DNA of 64,000 nt. It comes from Ceratorhiza oryzae-sativae. Its lineage: Eukaryota; Basidiomycota; Agaricomycetes; Cantharellales; Ceratobasidiaceae. The stretch's first letter is position 1, and each line of letters begins with the position of its first letter. Both the position numbers and the translations under genes were made by a program. The DNA is taken from assembly GCA_030998015.1 (NCBI GenBank), contig JARWMV010000003.1:1-64000 (forward strand), in the 5' to 3' direction. Shown here piece after piece: positions 33,994 to 46,505 of the stretch. The notes under the pieces were generated by a model. The model was given only the letters and a program-made list of their open reading frames with translations, had not been told where the DNA came from and did not search any database.

Positions 33994-36900
33994 TCAAAAC
34001 ATGATCAACGTGGCGCAGAATAGTACGATCAATGCCACCCTTTCAATTCCGTTACTCCTTTCCTCAGTTATCCCCCATGGCCCACCTGTGAACCAATCAA
34101 ATCTCTTTCCTAAAGAGCACCATTCACGACGCTCTACCACCCCCACTAGCCTCCCCATCTCGCTCGTCATGCGAATTAGACCCCCTTCAAATACCGCGAG
34201 TAGCCATGACAAAGGGCCAATAGTTGTTTTGATCACTCTGGTGCGATCTCGGTGACGTAGCAAGTGCCTGTATGCGTCGTGTAATAAATTTGCATGAAGA
34301 GTGGATATTGCCAAAATAAGTCCCAACCGAATAGCGACGTTGATGCGAAAAACAATTCCACTCCCCAGTATGAAAAACGAGAAAGCAAATAGTTCGGCGC
34401 TGTTGGGTGTTGTATCCCTCCAAGAGTATTCGGGATACATCTTGATCAAGGCGCCGTCGCCCTTGGACCACATGTAGAATCGCCAATACGAGCGGCGTCC
34501 ATCGTTCCACCAAGGGTGAACTGCTCTCACATTTGGAGCAGCCCAGAATCCGGTGCCTCCCCTTTCAAGGGAAACGCGTCGCTTTTGCCGGCAATAGTCG
34601 ATATCTTCCCCGCCTCCAGTCTTCGGGAAGATCAGATTGAACTGAACATCATCGCGGATATTACGTCGGGCGATAAGGTTGGCCGTGACTCCCCACGGAA
34701 TATCCTCGGAGATTTTGTCAGCAATATCCCAGAAGAACGTCACGCCCGCGAGATGAACTGCAGCTGTGAAAATGTTGTTGGCCTCAGGGAAATACGTACT
34801 TCCTACGAAGCCAGCGGCGTGAGGTTTTTCTCGTATGTGCTGTTCAGCTGCGATCAAATAGTCTGAGGAGGGGTCGACGTCGTCATCTAGGAACGCGACC
34901 CACTCTGACGACGATTCCATCAAGCCTCGGTTCCGTGAAGCACTAGCGCCCTGGTTGGTCTTGTTAATACGAATTCGAACATCCATGCGGTGCGCGTTCA
35001 TGTGTTCAAGTTGGTAGATGTATGGGGAATGAGGGTCGTCGACGATGACGATGAACATAGTCGTGCAGGTGTCACTTGAACGCAAGCTCAATATTCTTGA
35101 GAGGCGATCTAGGCTAACGCGATATGAAGGGATGATAACGTCCAAAGAGATCTTCGAAACAATACACGGGGCGCGGTGTTGAGCCCATTTTCGAATCGTC
35201 TCCTTTCCGAGCTCTAAAGGCTCAAAGGTCCAGTTTGAGAGTGGTAGTTTCTCGTACCGGGCGGTCCCGCTCCCTCCAATCGCGTTACGTAGGCGAGCAG
35301 GGATAACATGCGAGGCCCCAAAGTGGCGATATAACTGGAACAGGTAAGGGTCGCCATCTTGGTTTACGAATTCTGCAGGGATCACTTGTCCCGAGAATAT
35401 CTCCATGTGGGTCCGGTGAACGACCGGAAAAGTGGGCATTCCGGGGAAAGTTATATCTGTAAAACTAACGCACCCAAAACCAACTGGGCCGCCAGAATCG
35501 CTTGCGATATCTCGGAATTTGGCATGGATGAGACGCATCCAACCTTCGTCCAGTAGCTGTACATCGTCTCCCATTAGGACATAATAGTCGCAGTGATCTT
35601 CAAATGCGCATCGCGCCGCATCCCTCCAGAGAGCACAAACACGTCCTTTGGGATGCTGGGAGATGATTTTATTGACGCTAGAGAGCCCATATTGACGAAG
35701 AATCGACTCGGCGCAACCTTCGGGAAAGGTGGGGGACGGCAACAGGTGGTGATCGTCATCGTCTATCACAAGGTAGATGCGCGGTTCGAATCGTGTACTG
35801 CAGAGCGCAGTGCGGTCTCGCCATGTTGTTTCGCTCAGGGATTTTGCAAAGGCGGTAAGATTCATAAAAAACCGCTCGGGATCGGGGCGAGAAGTAACTG
35901 GCAGCATTATACCAAATTTGATGACCTCCACATCCAAATTGAGCACAGAGCTACCGAGCAGAGTACGAAGATAACTACGACGAGAAGACTCTGGTCGATT
36001 TAACATATTTTTCTGGATGCAAGCCTCAACCCATTCTTGAGTTCGGGAAAGACCCTCGAATTCAGATATCGATGGTGCCCAAGAAAGCATCCCAGATATT
36101 GCGGTGTTGTTAGAGTTTCGGCTAGCCACGCCGAGGGGGCCATCTGTGAACGTCATTTTGACAGTGGATAAATCCATGCCCACAGTCTCCAAAGCGAGCC
36201 GGGCGAGCTCAAGGATAGAAATAGATTGGTCCGATCCAATGTTCAAGGGAGGGACTTCTCCCTCAGCATCGAGCACACAAGCAACTGCTCGAACGGCATC
36301 GTCGATGTAAAGAAAACTCCGACGCTGGGTCCCGTCTCCCCATATTTCGAACGTGGGTTGTTCCCCAAGTTCGGCCAACAGTTTTGCAGCAACCGCTTTT
36401 CGAAGAAAGGCGGCAGGAGCCTTTTCGCATCCGTTATTCCAAGCACCGCGCGGACCGTAGACGTTATGGAACCGACCTATACGGATGGTCATTTGACTAG
36501 CGTAGTGCAGAACAAGCTGCTCCGAATTTAGCTTTTCCAGACCATACAGGTGCTGTGGCTCGGGTCGAAAGCTCGCATACACGTCGTCCTCTCGAAGGCT
36601 AATGTCGGTATCTGCGCGCTTGCTTTGTAGACGAACTGGATATACACATGCCGAAGATGCGAAAAAGAACATAGCAACGCCGGCGGCGGAAGCGGCGTGA
36701 ACCAAATTTTGGGTCATGGTGTGATTTGTTCTATAAAGATACTCGTCGTTTTGAGAGTGGATGATGCCCATACCACCCATAACAGCGGCAAAATGCAGAA
36801 CAGTATGTGCTCCTCTCACTGCGTACTTGCAGAAGTCGGGATCGCATAGGTTTCCAATGACGGATTCCGAGTAAAATTTCTCTTCGTTTTCAGACGTGGC

Positions 36901-37202
36901 ATTGATGTCTACAACGCGAATATGATAGCCTTCATCGTAAAAATGTTTCGCCACGTGGGATCCCTTTCAGGGAGGTGCGTTAACATCTTCACTGCTTTCG
37001 AGAAATCCAACTCACAATGAAACCATTTCCCCCTGCTACAACTATGATTCTACTGGTAATAGATTCTTTGTCGCGGTCATGAGCTAGTACTAGAGTGAAA
37101 AACATTGTCAAGGCGAAAACACACACACGCACCTGTACATCCGATCTCCATGTCGGTTGGTCGTAACGAGACTGAAGGGTAGTCAGAAGACATTAGCCTC
37201 AT
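33994..37202 (-). CDS. Multidomain GDP-mannose-3,5-epimerase-like / glycosyltransferase / GT2 membrane protein
   Basis: About 1037 residues, with two introns only near the 5' end and then about 2.9 kb of continuous frame. The extended SDR epimerase (residues about 37-365) has GGNGFIGSH, MGGMGIIHSQ, SSACVYP, catalytic YGLEK (Tyr188, Lys192), GRFHNVYGPRG, EKAPAAFLRKA and NIGSDQSIS. This is the pattern of GDP-mannose-3,5-epimerase, the plant enzyme making GDP-L-galactose. The middle (about 395-645) has glycosyltransferase-like text (YYVLMGDDVQLLDEGW, VGFGCVSFTDITFPG). A GT2 domain follows (about 655-890): SLDVIIPSYRVS, NQGASASRNRG, FLDDDVDPSSDY and GGGEDIDYCRQ. Hydrophobic stretches follow (LFAFSFFILGSGIVF and a C-terminal VALIVLFCATLIMF), suggesting membrane anchoring. 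The start at 37202 is chosen because its exon splices in frame to the Rossmann motif. Catalytic residues appear intact. Confidence 0.85.
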
Positions 37203-40200
37203 GGGCTCCGTATCACTAAAGTTCTTTATTGGCGGCTGCGGTAGTCCCCACTAGCCGGGTCGAATAACACACCCCTCCTTGTGTCACTATGTCACACATT
37301 TGCATCATCTATCCAAGAAGGATTGGGATCAACACTCGCGAGCCATTGCTCAAAACAAAGAATGTGTGAGCGACATGGATATCAGCCACCCCAAAAACCC
37401 TTTTGCCACGCAGGCATTTTGGGTAATTGGCTTAAGGACGCCGAGGAATAAAAGTCCGACATGCGCTCCGCTTCATTGTTTTGATATGGCACCTGGATCG
37501 AGGGTGATAGGAGACTCGTAGCCGACAGCCAAAATGGAAAGTGACGAGGAAGCAGAATGCACGCGTGCTGCCAGACCCGAGGAGGCTCGTCGCGACACTT
37601 GGGACAAACAAATGGATTCGGCCTAGCCGTCTCTGAGGAGGGAGCCATGGCAGGGGCGGTGCTCGTAACCGTACGAGGAATTTGGAGGACCTCGGTTACC
37701 CCTAAATCGACCCTTGACTCAAACATTTGCACCAGGTGCCTACGTCCTTTTGTGGAAGAACATACAGATAGATTTCCACCGTTTGAACATACCACTGTTA
37801 TAATTACATTATGCTAAACAGCTGTCGTACGTCGTACGCATTCAAGCCATTGGCTTTTCAGTTGAAAATCAAATATGTGCTGATGTGTCTTGTAGATCCA
37901 AATGCCAAACGCCAATTTCGGCCTTTCAAAAAAGCCCACTTCGGAGCTCTCAGGCACCCCAGACGACGCATATGCATTGCTGCGTGACCTAGGTTTGAGC
38001 GGGGTAGTGGTGATCGGCTGGCAACGCCACATCCGAATCATAGAACCACAGGAAGCAGGTTGGTTCAAGGGAGGTGAGCTTTAAACTTTATCGCCATCCG
38101 ACATGTTACGCCTTATCAACTCGTGGCTAGGTGTGCGCCACTTGAGTCTGGACTTTCAAAATGCAGTTTCAGACCATAGGATCGAGTGGGCATAGTTCGA
38201 GATAGGGCGACCTGTGCTTTGGTAGTCATCCGAAAGGGGAAACATGGCGGACAAATAGGATCAAATGGGGTGAGTCGATACGTTCCGGCCGAGCTCAATG
38301 CATGTTCTCCGTGATTTGGTGTGATTTAAGATTAGAGCTCCGCTCGACGAACATCGCGCTTTGGATTGAGTACGAATCACCAAGGTCGCTCAGAAGGCTA
38401 GCCGAGGTGTATTGTAGATCTTTCCAAGTAGGAACTCGGTCCAACCAGCCATGCATCGATTTCGTCTATCTGGTAAGATTATTCGCGGCCGCCCTAAGTA
38501 AGGAGCCGAATCATACGCCAAATGACGAGACATCTTGGTTTAGATGTAAGGCCGAAGGCATGAGGGCTTGGGTGGGTAGGGAATTCTGACGCGCCAGTCG
38601 GCTTCGGTGGTAGATCCTTCTGGAGTAAGGCCTCACAGATATACGCATGTATATATTCGGTGCTTAGTTGTATTTAATAGTACAATGGCTCACGGGCTCC
38701 TACCCGGCGGACTATTCAGACTCAACAGCACATGTTTTGAAAAGGACGATACATTGGCTTCGATTGTTAGTCTTTCCTCGTCGGAAGCGAGAACGTATTT
38801 TTGAGGAACCAAGACATAAAATTAGCCTGTAATGGGAAATTTTTGAGGTGATTCGTAGAACCTCATCACACAGTGGCCTTGCGGTTGAATCAGCACCCCG
38901 GCTTTCAGCATTGGACCACTATCTATCAATCACCAAATCGGGATTATGTCATTCTTTCCGCATTAAACGAAGCTGGGCCCACAGATTAAAATGACGTTTT
39001 ACCGAGTGCTTCAGGTTGAATAAAACCTTGCCATCGTTGTCTCTGGTGCTGCATAGGAGATCGACGTGGCTCGGGTATGCTTACGTAACGATCCACCTGT
39101 AACCAGCCACAACCGCCCGACAGTCGCCTCGCTCGTTTTTCGTCGAGACTGACGGCCGTACCAGTTCGAATATCAGAAAAAGCACCAATAATCCTTACAG
39201 GAGGCTTGAATCCCCTGGAAAACCGGGTGAGCAATGGGCTGTTCTCTGGGCCAACCATACCCATATCATCGCTATCCACCATTCCGCTGACGGTGATCCC
39301 TCAGGCTACTACAGACGAAACGCAGTTTCATTGAGGGACAATTTTCTACTCATCCTCCCACGAGTCACACTCTGCCCGTTAAACTTCTACGGCGTGGCTA
39401 TAGTCCCCCTGCGACAGTGACTTGCATCCAACTCACACTTCGCGGGATTCACCACTTCATCGTCGGTATTCGCTCACAATATTTGCAGCCCATGATTTTT
39501 TCTGTGGATAACAGCTGATCGTTTGTCTCGTAGCTCAGAGGAAGCGGATGAGCCACCTCGCCCCCCAGTGATCAATCATCAACATCACGCTCGCTACCTC
39601 AAGCAACGGTAAGCCTCTAGACCAGCATGATAAATATGCATTCTAAATTGCTTATGGCCAGTCCTGTTAACCTAGAAACTACTTTAGCCACATGATTGCT
39701 GTTGCGAGCCAGCAACATTATCCATTCGACAGTCTACTCACACATGTGGCCCATACTCTATCGCCATCCTTGCCCTACTCGACACGAAGAGTAAAATGTT
39801 TGGGTAAAGCCCCCTCCCCGACCATACCCCCACCCCAAGTGATACCCCCACCCTATTCGAAGGTGAAGAGACCGGAGCCCAAGCTGGGTAGCCTATGTCG
39901 GGGCTAGGGGCAAACGGAAAGGCATTTTGAGGCCCCCAGCCTTCGGGCCAACGGTCTTTCACACTTGTACGTCCGTCTTGCCTCGTCTTATTGATATCTT
40001 TGGGAACATTTTGGCTAACCAACGACTTACATTCCAACACCCTCCCTCCCCCCATCTGACCCAGAACTATGAAAATATAGCAAATGTCCTGTTGCCGGAG
40101 ATCCCGCCTGGTTCGCGGTTCAGCGCGCACCCGCAACCGATGCTGTGAGATGCTAATCGGTCAATCAGACACCATTGTAGTATAATGGGCCTATATACAT

Positions 40201-41879
40201 CGCCCACTCCCACCACGTACGCCTCGACCCAGAATGGTTGGAGACCAAACTGTTTGATCCCCCATCATTCTGCATTTTCCCTACTCACCCTCACCTTTGT
40301 GCCGCCCTGGATAGAGCCCACCCCTTTTGGACGGGGCCCCGTCAGCACGACAAAAACTGCTGTCCGCCACTAGGCCTATCGGGCCACACAGTCGTCTTTC
40401 GAGCGTCGCCGATGGAGCGTAAGATAAATGTATATGTTTTTGTTCATTCTAATTCAGTGGCGCTATGATATTCTGACTCGTAATGATCTGAAAGTGGTGG
40501 GACCAACGCATGCATGTTCAATTCGAGTAGTTTGATGATCTACTACCTAAACCCTAAGAATGACATCATATAATTTATTTCTATGAGTGGGGAATTTCGA
40601 GAAAGTGGTACGAACGACTGCAATGTTGAAAGGAGCCTTCAACATCGGAACGCTCCCGCGGGGTGCCGAAACAACTGGAGAGCCGCCACGACAAGGCTAC
40701 CGCAACTCAGTTTGCACGCTCTAAGCGAGCCGGAAATCAACCTGAAAGCCTGTCCACGAGGCCGTAATCAAGCTTTATCGACAATAGGCTCAGCGATTAC
40801 GAACGAAGGCGACAGCACTCTGGCACGCATATACGAACCTGGGCTCAAGTAAAGCCGCCAGGGTGCTGACTACACTCGCACGTTCCCATGGAAAAACGTG
40901 AGTCGCACATCGCGATTGATGCCAGCCTTCCGTTTCGCGTAAAGAGCCACATTCCCCATCGATAGCCACCTGGACGCCGTCTCGAAGGACCTGAGGCACT
41001 GCGAACAATCTCTCACGTTTTACAGAATTCCTGAAGAAACCCCAGTCCTCATTCTCCGTACTCTCCCATACGCAGAATTATGCGCTGTGCTTTACTTGAG
41101 CCTGAATCCACATTAAAATAGTGGGACCGAACGTATGCCAATGGTAGGAGTGAACGAGCATGCGTAGACCACAAGGAGCACGCCCCCATGTATCCCGGAG
41201 AATGACAATGCCAGCCCTATCTAGCGCACCCCAAGAGACGATCTATCCTTTCAACGATTTGATATCAGGCCCAGACCGAAGCGGCCTGTGGCTAGAGCCA
41301 CTTAGGATCGGTCCGCAACCCGTGATCCCACAACGACATGTTTAGGACAAGTCCGCCGCTTGAAATTTTCACCGCTGGTCGAGGTGTCACATCAGATGAG
41401 CGCGTGGCTACGATCGTATCGCCACTTGAGACCAGAAAATCGGAAAGCCGTCGGGGTCAATAAACTGGGTGTCAACCGTAATGGAGCTTTCTGTCCGTCG
41501 GAGATAGCCTGGGAGGCAAAAAGGGGTGTGCCCCAATGGAAGCAACGAGCTCGATGTATGCGCTCTGCTACATCCCTGGTCTAGGGACGTTGTGTAGATC
41601 GATTCTCGTATATTGCGGTATTACTAAGAGAGGGGAGTGCCATCAATTTGGAAAATATAATCCTTGTTCTACCCGTCGGACTCATAGTGGATCGAACCGT
41701 GACCAAAATCGAATTTTCTTTGTTTTGTGGCTGGATTTACAGTACCACATGTAGGACTTGGTGCTGAATATACCCAGGCTTGAAAAAGGCAAGAAATCGG
41801 CTATCATTTTCTAAACCCTTTCATATATTTCAATCCTCCCATGCCGTGTTTAAATAATCAATCCAACGCAACAACCGTC
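37203..41879. other. Long intergenic region, 4.7 kb
   Basis: No gene could be supported apart from one possible exon (listed). Open frames at 37382-37795, 38302-38589, 38986-39282 (-) and 39738-40136 (-) lack motifs. Composition is normal with CpG present, so it is not part of a silenced repeat block. Confidence 0.4.
37896..38073 (+). other. Possible orphan exon
   Basis: A 178-bp open segment preceded by a good acceptor (TGTCTTGTAG) and ended by a GTGAGC donor. It encodes IQMPNANFGLSKKPTSELSG, then DDAYALLRDLGLSGVVVIGWQRH and PQEAGWFKGG. Codon use and splice signals look real, but no partner exons or family were recognised. Confidence 0.25.
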
Positions 41880-43814
41880 ATGTCCCAACCCACCATGGAC
41901 CATATCGTCGTCATAACTGGGTGCGGTTGGTGTAAGCAAAATTATATTCTCGATGAAATAAAATGCTGAATTTACCCAGCACATGTTCGGCCCATTCTGC
42001 ACTTCTCCATACGCCTCGCAACTAAATTTCCGGGTTTGTTCATCTGTACGATACGAAACTCTACATTCCTATGCGCCTGAATGACCATCCGTCCCCCAGC
42101 TGTGTATACTCATGCTTCCTTTACCTCCTCATTGGACCAGTATTTTGCTAGATACCCGAGTCCCGCTCTAAAACGCATGCAGGTTGCAACTTCGGAGGCT
42201 GATAGCTCATGTAAAGGCGCGCTAGATATCTTATCTGATATGGAACAGGGTTTCGGGCCGTGGATTGCCAACCGGCTTGCACACCCCAGCATTGAAATTG
42301 ACGGGCTCCGTGTCGAGGCACCCAGTTACATCATCGAGGACCACCTCAATGGTGGGATCTCTGTGGTAAATCGGCAGTATCATGAATTGCCTATAGTCGG
42401 ATGGTACGTCGCGACTGCAACTGGTTTTCTAGGGTCAGTTCCCTCAGATACTATTTATTGGCCGGCCTGAATTTTGAATAGCCATTTTGGAAACTCCGAA
42501 CATGGCCAAGGATGGAGGCATTTTGAGGCCGTCCGCACAGCCGTGGCCGAGGAAAAATTGACCGGTCATGCGATTTTCGATGCATTCGCTCGAGTACGTA
42601 TCTATCATAAAGGGGCATGAGTAAGAAGCTGAGTACATCGCTCCAGGAAGTTATCCGAGACCGAGTCGTCTATGCGCCTGGTGTACCACCCCACTATGAA
42701 CACGAGCAGATACCCCAACCTCAGGAAGTGGCTCTGCCAATGATCGTCCAGATGCACAAGAAATGGATCGACATGCTAGATCACGTCAGTGCCATGATAT
42801 ACAACAGCCTTTATGAAATGGTAGGCAGTGCACTACCCCACAACTTTTTTCAAAATTAAACAAGGGATTCTGTAGGAACCAATTGCGGCGGAGGCGAGCG
42901 CGAGTGGACTTTTGAGACCACTTCCATCGTTTTGTGCTGGACTGTCGGCCGACATTCCTTTGTCCTTATATCATGGCCCCAACACCCAAACGACAGACCC
43001 CGTCATATCGTTTATGAACTACGCATACACGGAACTGGGCCCTCACTCAGTAATATATATGTCATTTGGCAGCTACTGCCTCCCTGCACCGAGTTCAGCC
43101 ACGCATCTGAGGATAATCATCAACGAAATTATCTCCGAAGGCTTCAGGCTCGTGTTTGCGATTCAGGCCAAAAGCGTAGGTGTCATTGGGCTCGGTGGCG
43201 ACTACATCGCCCACATGGTCAATCGTGGCAAGGCGATCTTCTCGGAATGGACTAATCAGCTTGAAGTGCTTGAACATCCGGTGCGCCGCTCTGATTTATG
43301 CGAGTGATACCGGACGTTCAGCGACACTATTAGGCAATGCATTATTTCGTAACCCACGGCGGGTGGAATTCAACCACCGAAGCGATTGTGCGGGGAGTGC
43401 CAATGATATTCTGGCCAATTGCTGTGAGTGTTTCGCCGCCAGTGTTTCGAATCCGAGAAAACGAAGCGCAAAATAATTATAACCCAGGGCGACCAACCAA
43501 GCAATGCGATGCAGATGACTAGACAGCTCGACTGTGGCTTTGAGTTGCTCCAAGTGCGTACCGGCACCGCATGCAGTGTCGCGTACAGCCGTACCGGCGA
43601 TATCCCCATCTTGGGATCCGACGAGGCTGTCAGAGAAGAAATTAGGAATATACTCAAAGCAACAAGAGGCCCGCGCGGCCAGCAGCAGCGGTTGACTGTT
43701 AGGACTCTTGGTAAGATTGTCAGTAGATCTTTAGAAACTGGTGGAAGCGCCGATGCCGCTCTCGGAAAGCTGGGACATTTCATGGGACTTCGAGGTAGCA
43801 ATTCAGTTTTATGA
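41880..43814 (+). CDS. UDP-glycosyltransferase (GT1)
   Basis: GT1-family transferase, probably glycosylating a lipid, sterol or small molecule from a UDP-sugar. The ATG at 41880 begins [17 protein letters not shown]; an intron then gives [20 protein letters not shown], the usual acceptor-binding N-terminus. Further exons read [82 protein letters not shown] and the donor-site signature [22 protein letters not shown], then [11 protein letters not shown]. It ends GLRGSNSVL. Seven short introns, all with GT-AG borders, restore one frame. The intron at about 42049-42102 removes an apparent stop. There is no signal peptide or C-terminal anchor, so it is probably cytosolic. The gene looks intact. 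Confidence 0.88.
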
Positions 43815-45506
43815 CGGTGCTGAATTTTCGATGTACGACTAATCCGCGACATTTTGTATCCAAAAGAGAACCATCCTTCATGAATATGGTTAGAATTACT
43901 AAGACCAGCTTTGATACAATATATCGGTCAGTATCCGCCTCAAGCGGATTTTGGGGACGTAAGCACAGGCTCCGGCGGCGCGATGTGGCCAGATCCCCGA
44001 ACCGCGAGCGCAACCCATAGGTCAGGTGAATGTCAGCATATGGATTCATCGCAACAAATAATTTGATGGCGGGTGGGAAGAAAACGAGACGTGCAGCGTC
44101 GGGCAATGCTACGGTATGATCGTCAACTGAGACAAGGAACTGCGCTCTCGTGGAAGACCACGTAACTGGAGCGCTGCGCCAGAGTCCTCCCACTTAACAA
44201 TGACAGCGTAGCCCCGCCAGCTCGACTCCATTAATCCACTTAGACAGTGATTTTACCGTATAAATAGGTATTGTAAAGGATGCAGTCCTCAGAACCACAC
44301 CTTGGGGCCAATCCTGAAACGAGCACAAAGCGCATTTGAAAGCGGGAATCTGAGTTTATTCGCGAATAAAAACTCAACACGACCCATCAATAGATGATTC
44401 ATGCATTGAATCTGCTTTGTGGTCCTGGGGTGATAAAGTTCCTACTCTAAGATGCGCTACGCCACGGCCTCGCGCAGAAATTAATTCAGCGTGAATCTTG
44501 CTGTGAGGCCAGGTATGGCTCCGATAATCGTCGGCAGCTAGGATAACACCAAGTTTAGCGGACCTAGGATTATTCCGAATAGCTCACTCAGTAGTCAGTC
44601 GAACAAGCGAACGGATTGGAAATCAGTTTCGAGTCGCACCCGGAGCAACTCATCTTGCCCCCCGAAGCAGACGATATTCGTGTGTGCAGTCCGGAATAGG
44701 TACCATATGCCCAACGATCATTCGTTTGTTTAGTTGTGTACCCCTCACAAGCGCGGGCCTGTCGGGATCGCTGATCCGTAGACGGCGCAGCATGCACCGA
44801 CTGTGCTGACCGGGCCGGCCCATCTATGCATGATACCCCACAATTGAAATGATCAAATGCCTTGCCATCTAACTCACGCACGAATTCTGAAAAGTATCCA
44901 GTAGTTTTACCACACTCGTTCATACTCCGAACCATCAATACCCGTTTGAGTGCGAATTTTCTTTGAAAAGTTCAAGTTTTTGAATCGCAAATTAAACCAA
45001 GCGCTCTGAAAGAGCCTTCGAAGTGCATCCTTAAACTGTAATATGCGTGAAATCAATAGCCCCGATCAATCAAATGATGTCGCACGATCAATTCCCGTCT
45101 CGGCATGTGCTTGGCCGATCATCGATGCCCATATACGATTTTGCCCCCTGGTTTCACGTTGGCTAACAAAAGGCCGCTTTCGCCGCATATAATATAGATA
45201 ATGTTGTATGGAGCGAAAGTCGGCGACACCCTTAACGTTCGAGTATTGAATTCTGCAACAACAAGCAAAAGGATGGCTCGATGACACCACATGTGCACTG
45301 CCCCAAACGGACGGCTGGAGCGTCCGACTTACCAGACTGCTTTGATCCTGGTCCCAGTGGTCTGGAATTTGCTCCCCGGATAATCCGGAATAACACAACC
45401 GAGAATTATTTTGGGAGCTATATAAAGAGGTGAGAATGGTGGCCAGAGGCATCAAGGTCCCTCGCTCTCCTCCAATAACTTGCGCACTCTTCATTCTATC
45501 AATACT
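43815..45506. other. Intergenic region
   Basis: No supported gene. Minus-strand open frames at 43780-44193 and 44588-44938 were examined. The latter is Cys-containing (MSCSGCDSKL near its end) but has no signal peptide or known motif. About 200 bp upstream of 45507 is probably promoter. Confidence 0.4.
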
Positions 45507-46505
45507 ATGGGACAATCAGTTGCTGCAGTCAGAAAGTCTCTCACTGAGGGTGAAGAGCAGGCAAAAGACGAGGTTCTGCAGCAACTGTCATTTCTGCTCA
45601 ATGCCGCTGACGTAAGGCTCGACAAGTACGAGGCAGAAATGGAAGAGTGAGTGAATCATATTGTCGCTAGCTATATTTAAAATTGATTGGCATAATTTCA
45701 GGGAGTTCTTGTCCAATTCATTAGTTGGAGAGACTGAGATGCCGGGCCTTCGAGCTTTACGTTGGGAGAGAGGTTGTCGTGTTGGAGTATCACGAACGGT
45801 TAGCAGAGCCCTCATGAGCCTCTAGTTGTTTCAAACTGACTCACATGGATAACATAGGCTACCAAGGGAATCGGGGAGATTATTGATGCATTTTTTGGTG
45901 TATCGGCAGAGGAGACCGACAAGAGTGGCAATCCGCTGCCGCCAGGCGGCGGGCACTCAGGGGCACGTTATAAGAAGGAGGACCCACGACTAACCGGTTT
46001 CAAGGTCTGCCTTTTTTCTTCTTCTCTGCGTTCGTTGCTGACGATAGTGTAGAAAGTGGTAGAAGTCGCTCTGGATGGTTTTCTGGGCTATACGACGGCC
46101 GGGCAAGAAGAGTTGCGAAAGTTCTTCATTTTTGTGCATCATAATACTATCATCCGCATTGATGTCAAGGTCAGCTAAAGGATTAGATAGCGTAGCATAC
46201 ATCTGATAACATACTTTCTCTGGCTTAGATGTGGCGCTACAACTTTGTCGGCACCAGCGTTATGGCCGACTCGGAAAACGTTCTCGCATGTGAGCACGAA
46301 TTCAACCATGCTTCCCAAACAAGAACCTCATAAATCGCTCCAGATATTGCATGCATGTCTGCGGTGAGACACGATGCGCTGGAAGTCGACTATCTGGTCG
46401 ACTCGCTGAGGTGAGTAATTTTGTGGACTGGTTTTTAGCGTTCACCAACCGTACAAAATTAGGGACGCCGGTGATAAAAACGTAAACGCTTACTTGAATA
46501 CTTGA
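45507..46505 (+). CDS. Hypothetical protein, multi-exon
   Basis: I do not recognise this gene, but splice structure supports it. The ATG at 45507 opens MGQSVAAVRKSLTEGEEQAK, a helical acidic start (KDEVLQQLSFLLNAADVRLDKYEAEMEE). GT-AG introns then join FLSNSLVGETEMPGLRALRWE, TKGIGEIIDAFFGVSAEETD, GGGHSGARYKKEDPRLTGFK, KVVEVALDGFLGYTTAG, LRKFFIFVHHNTIIRIDVK, MWRYNFVGTSVMADSENVL and VRHDALEVDYLVDSLRD. The product is about 225 residues, without a signal peptide or strong membrane segment. One intron (near 45787) needs a non-consensus GTTGGA donor. Function is unknown; it may be a lineage-specific Agaricomycete family. Confidence 0.6.

Noticed and set aside
35785..35800. GGTTCGAATC resembling a tRNA T-loop
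   Set aside because: It lies inside the epimerase/GT coding frame and no acceptor stem or D-arm is present around it.
42049..42102. Stop codon suggesting the UGT gene is broken
   Set aside because: The stop falls in a 54-bp GT-AG intron; splicing joins PGLFIS to VYTHASF in frame.
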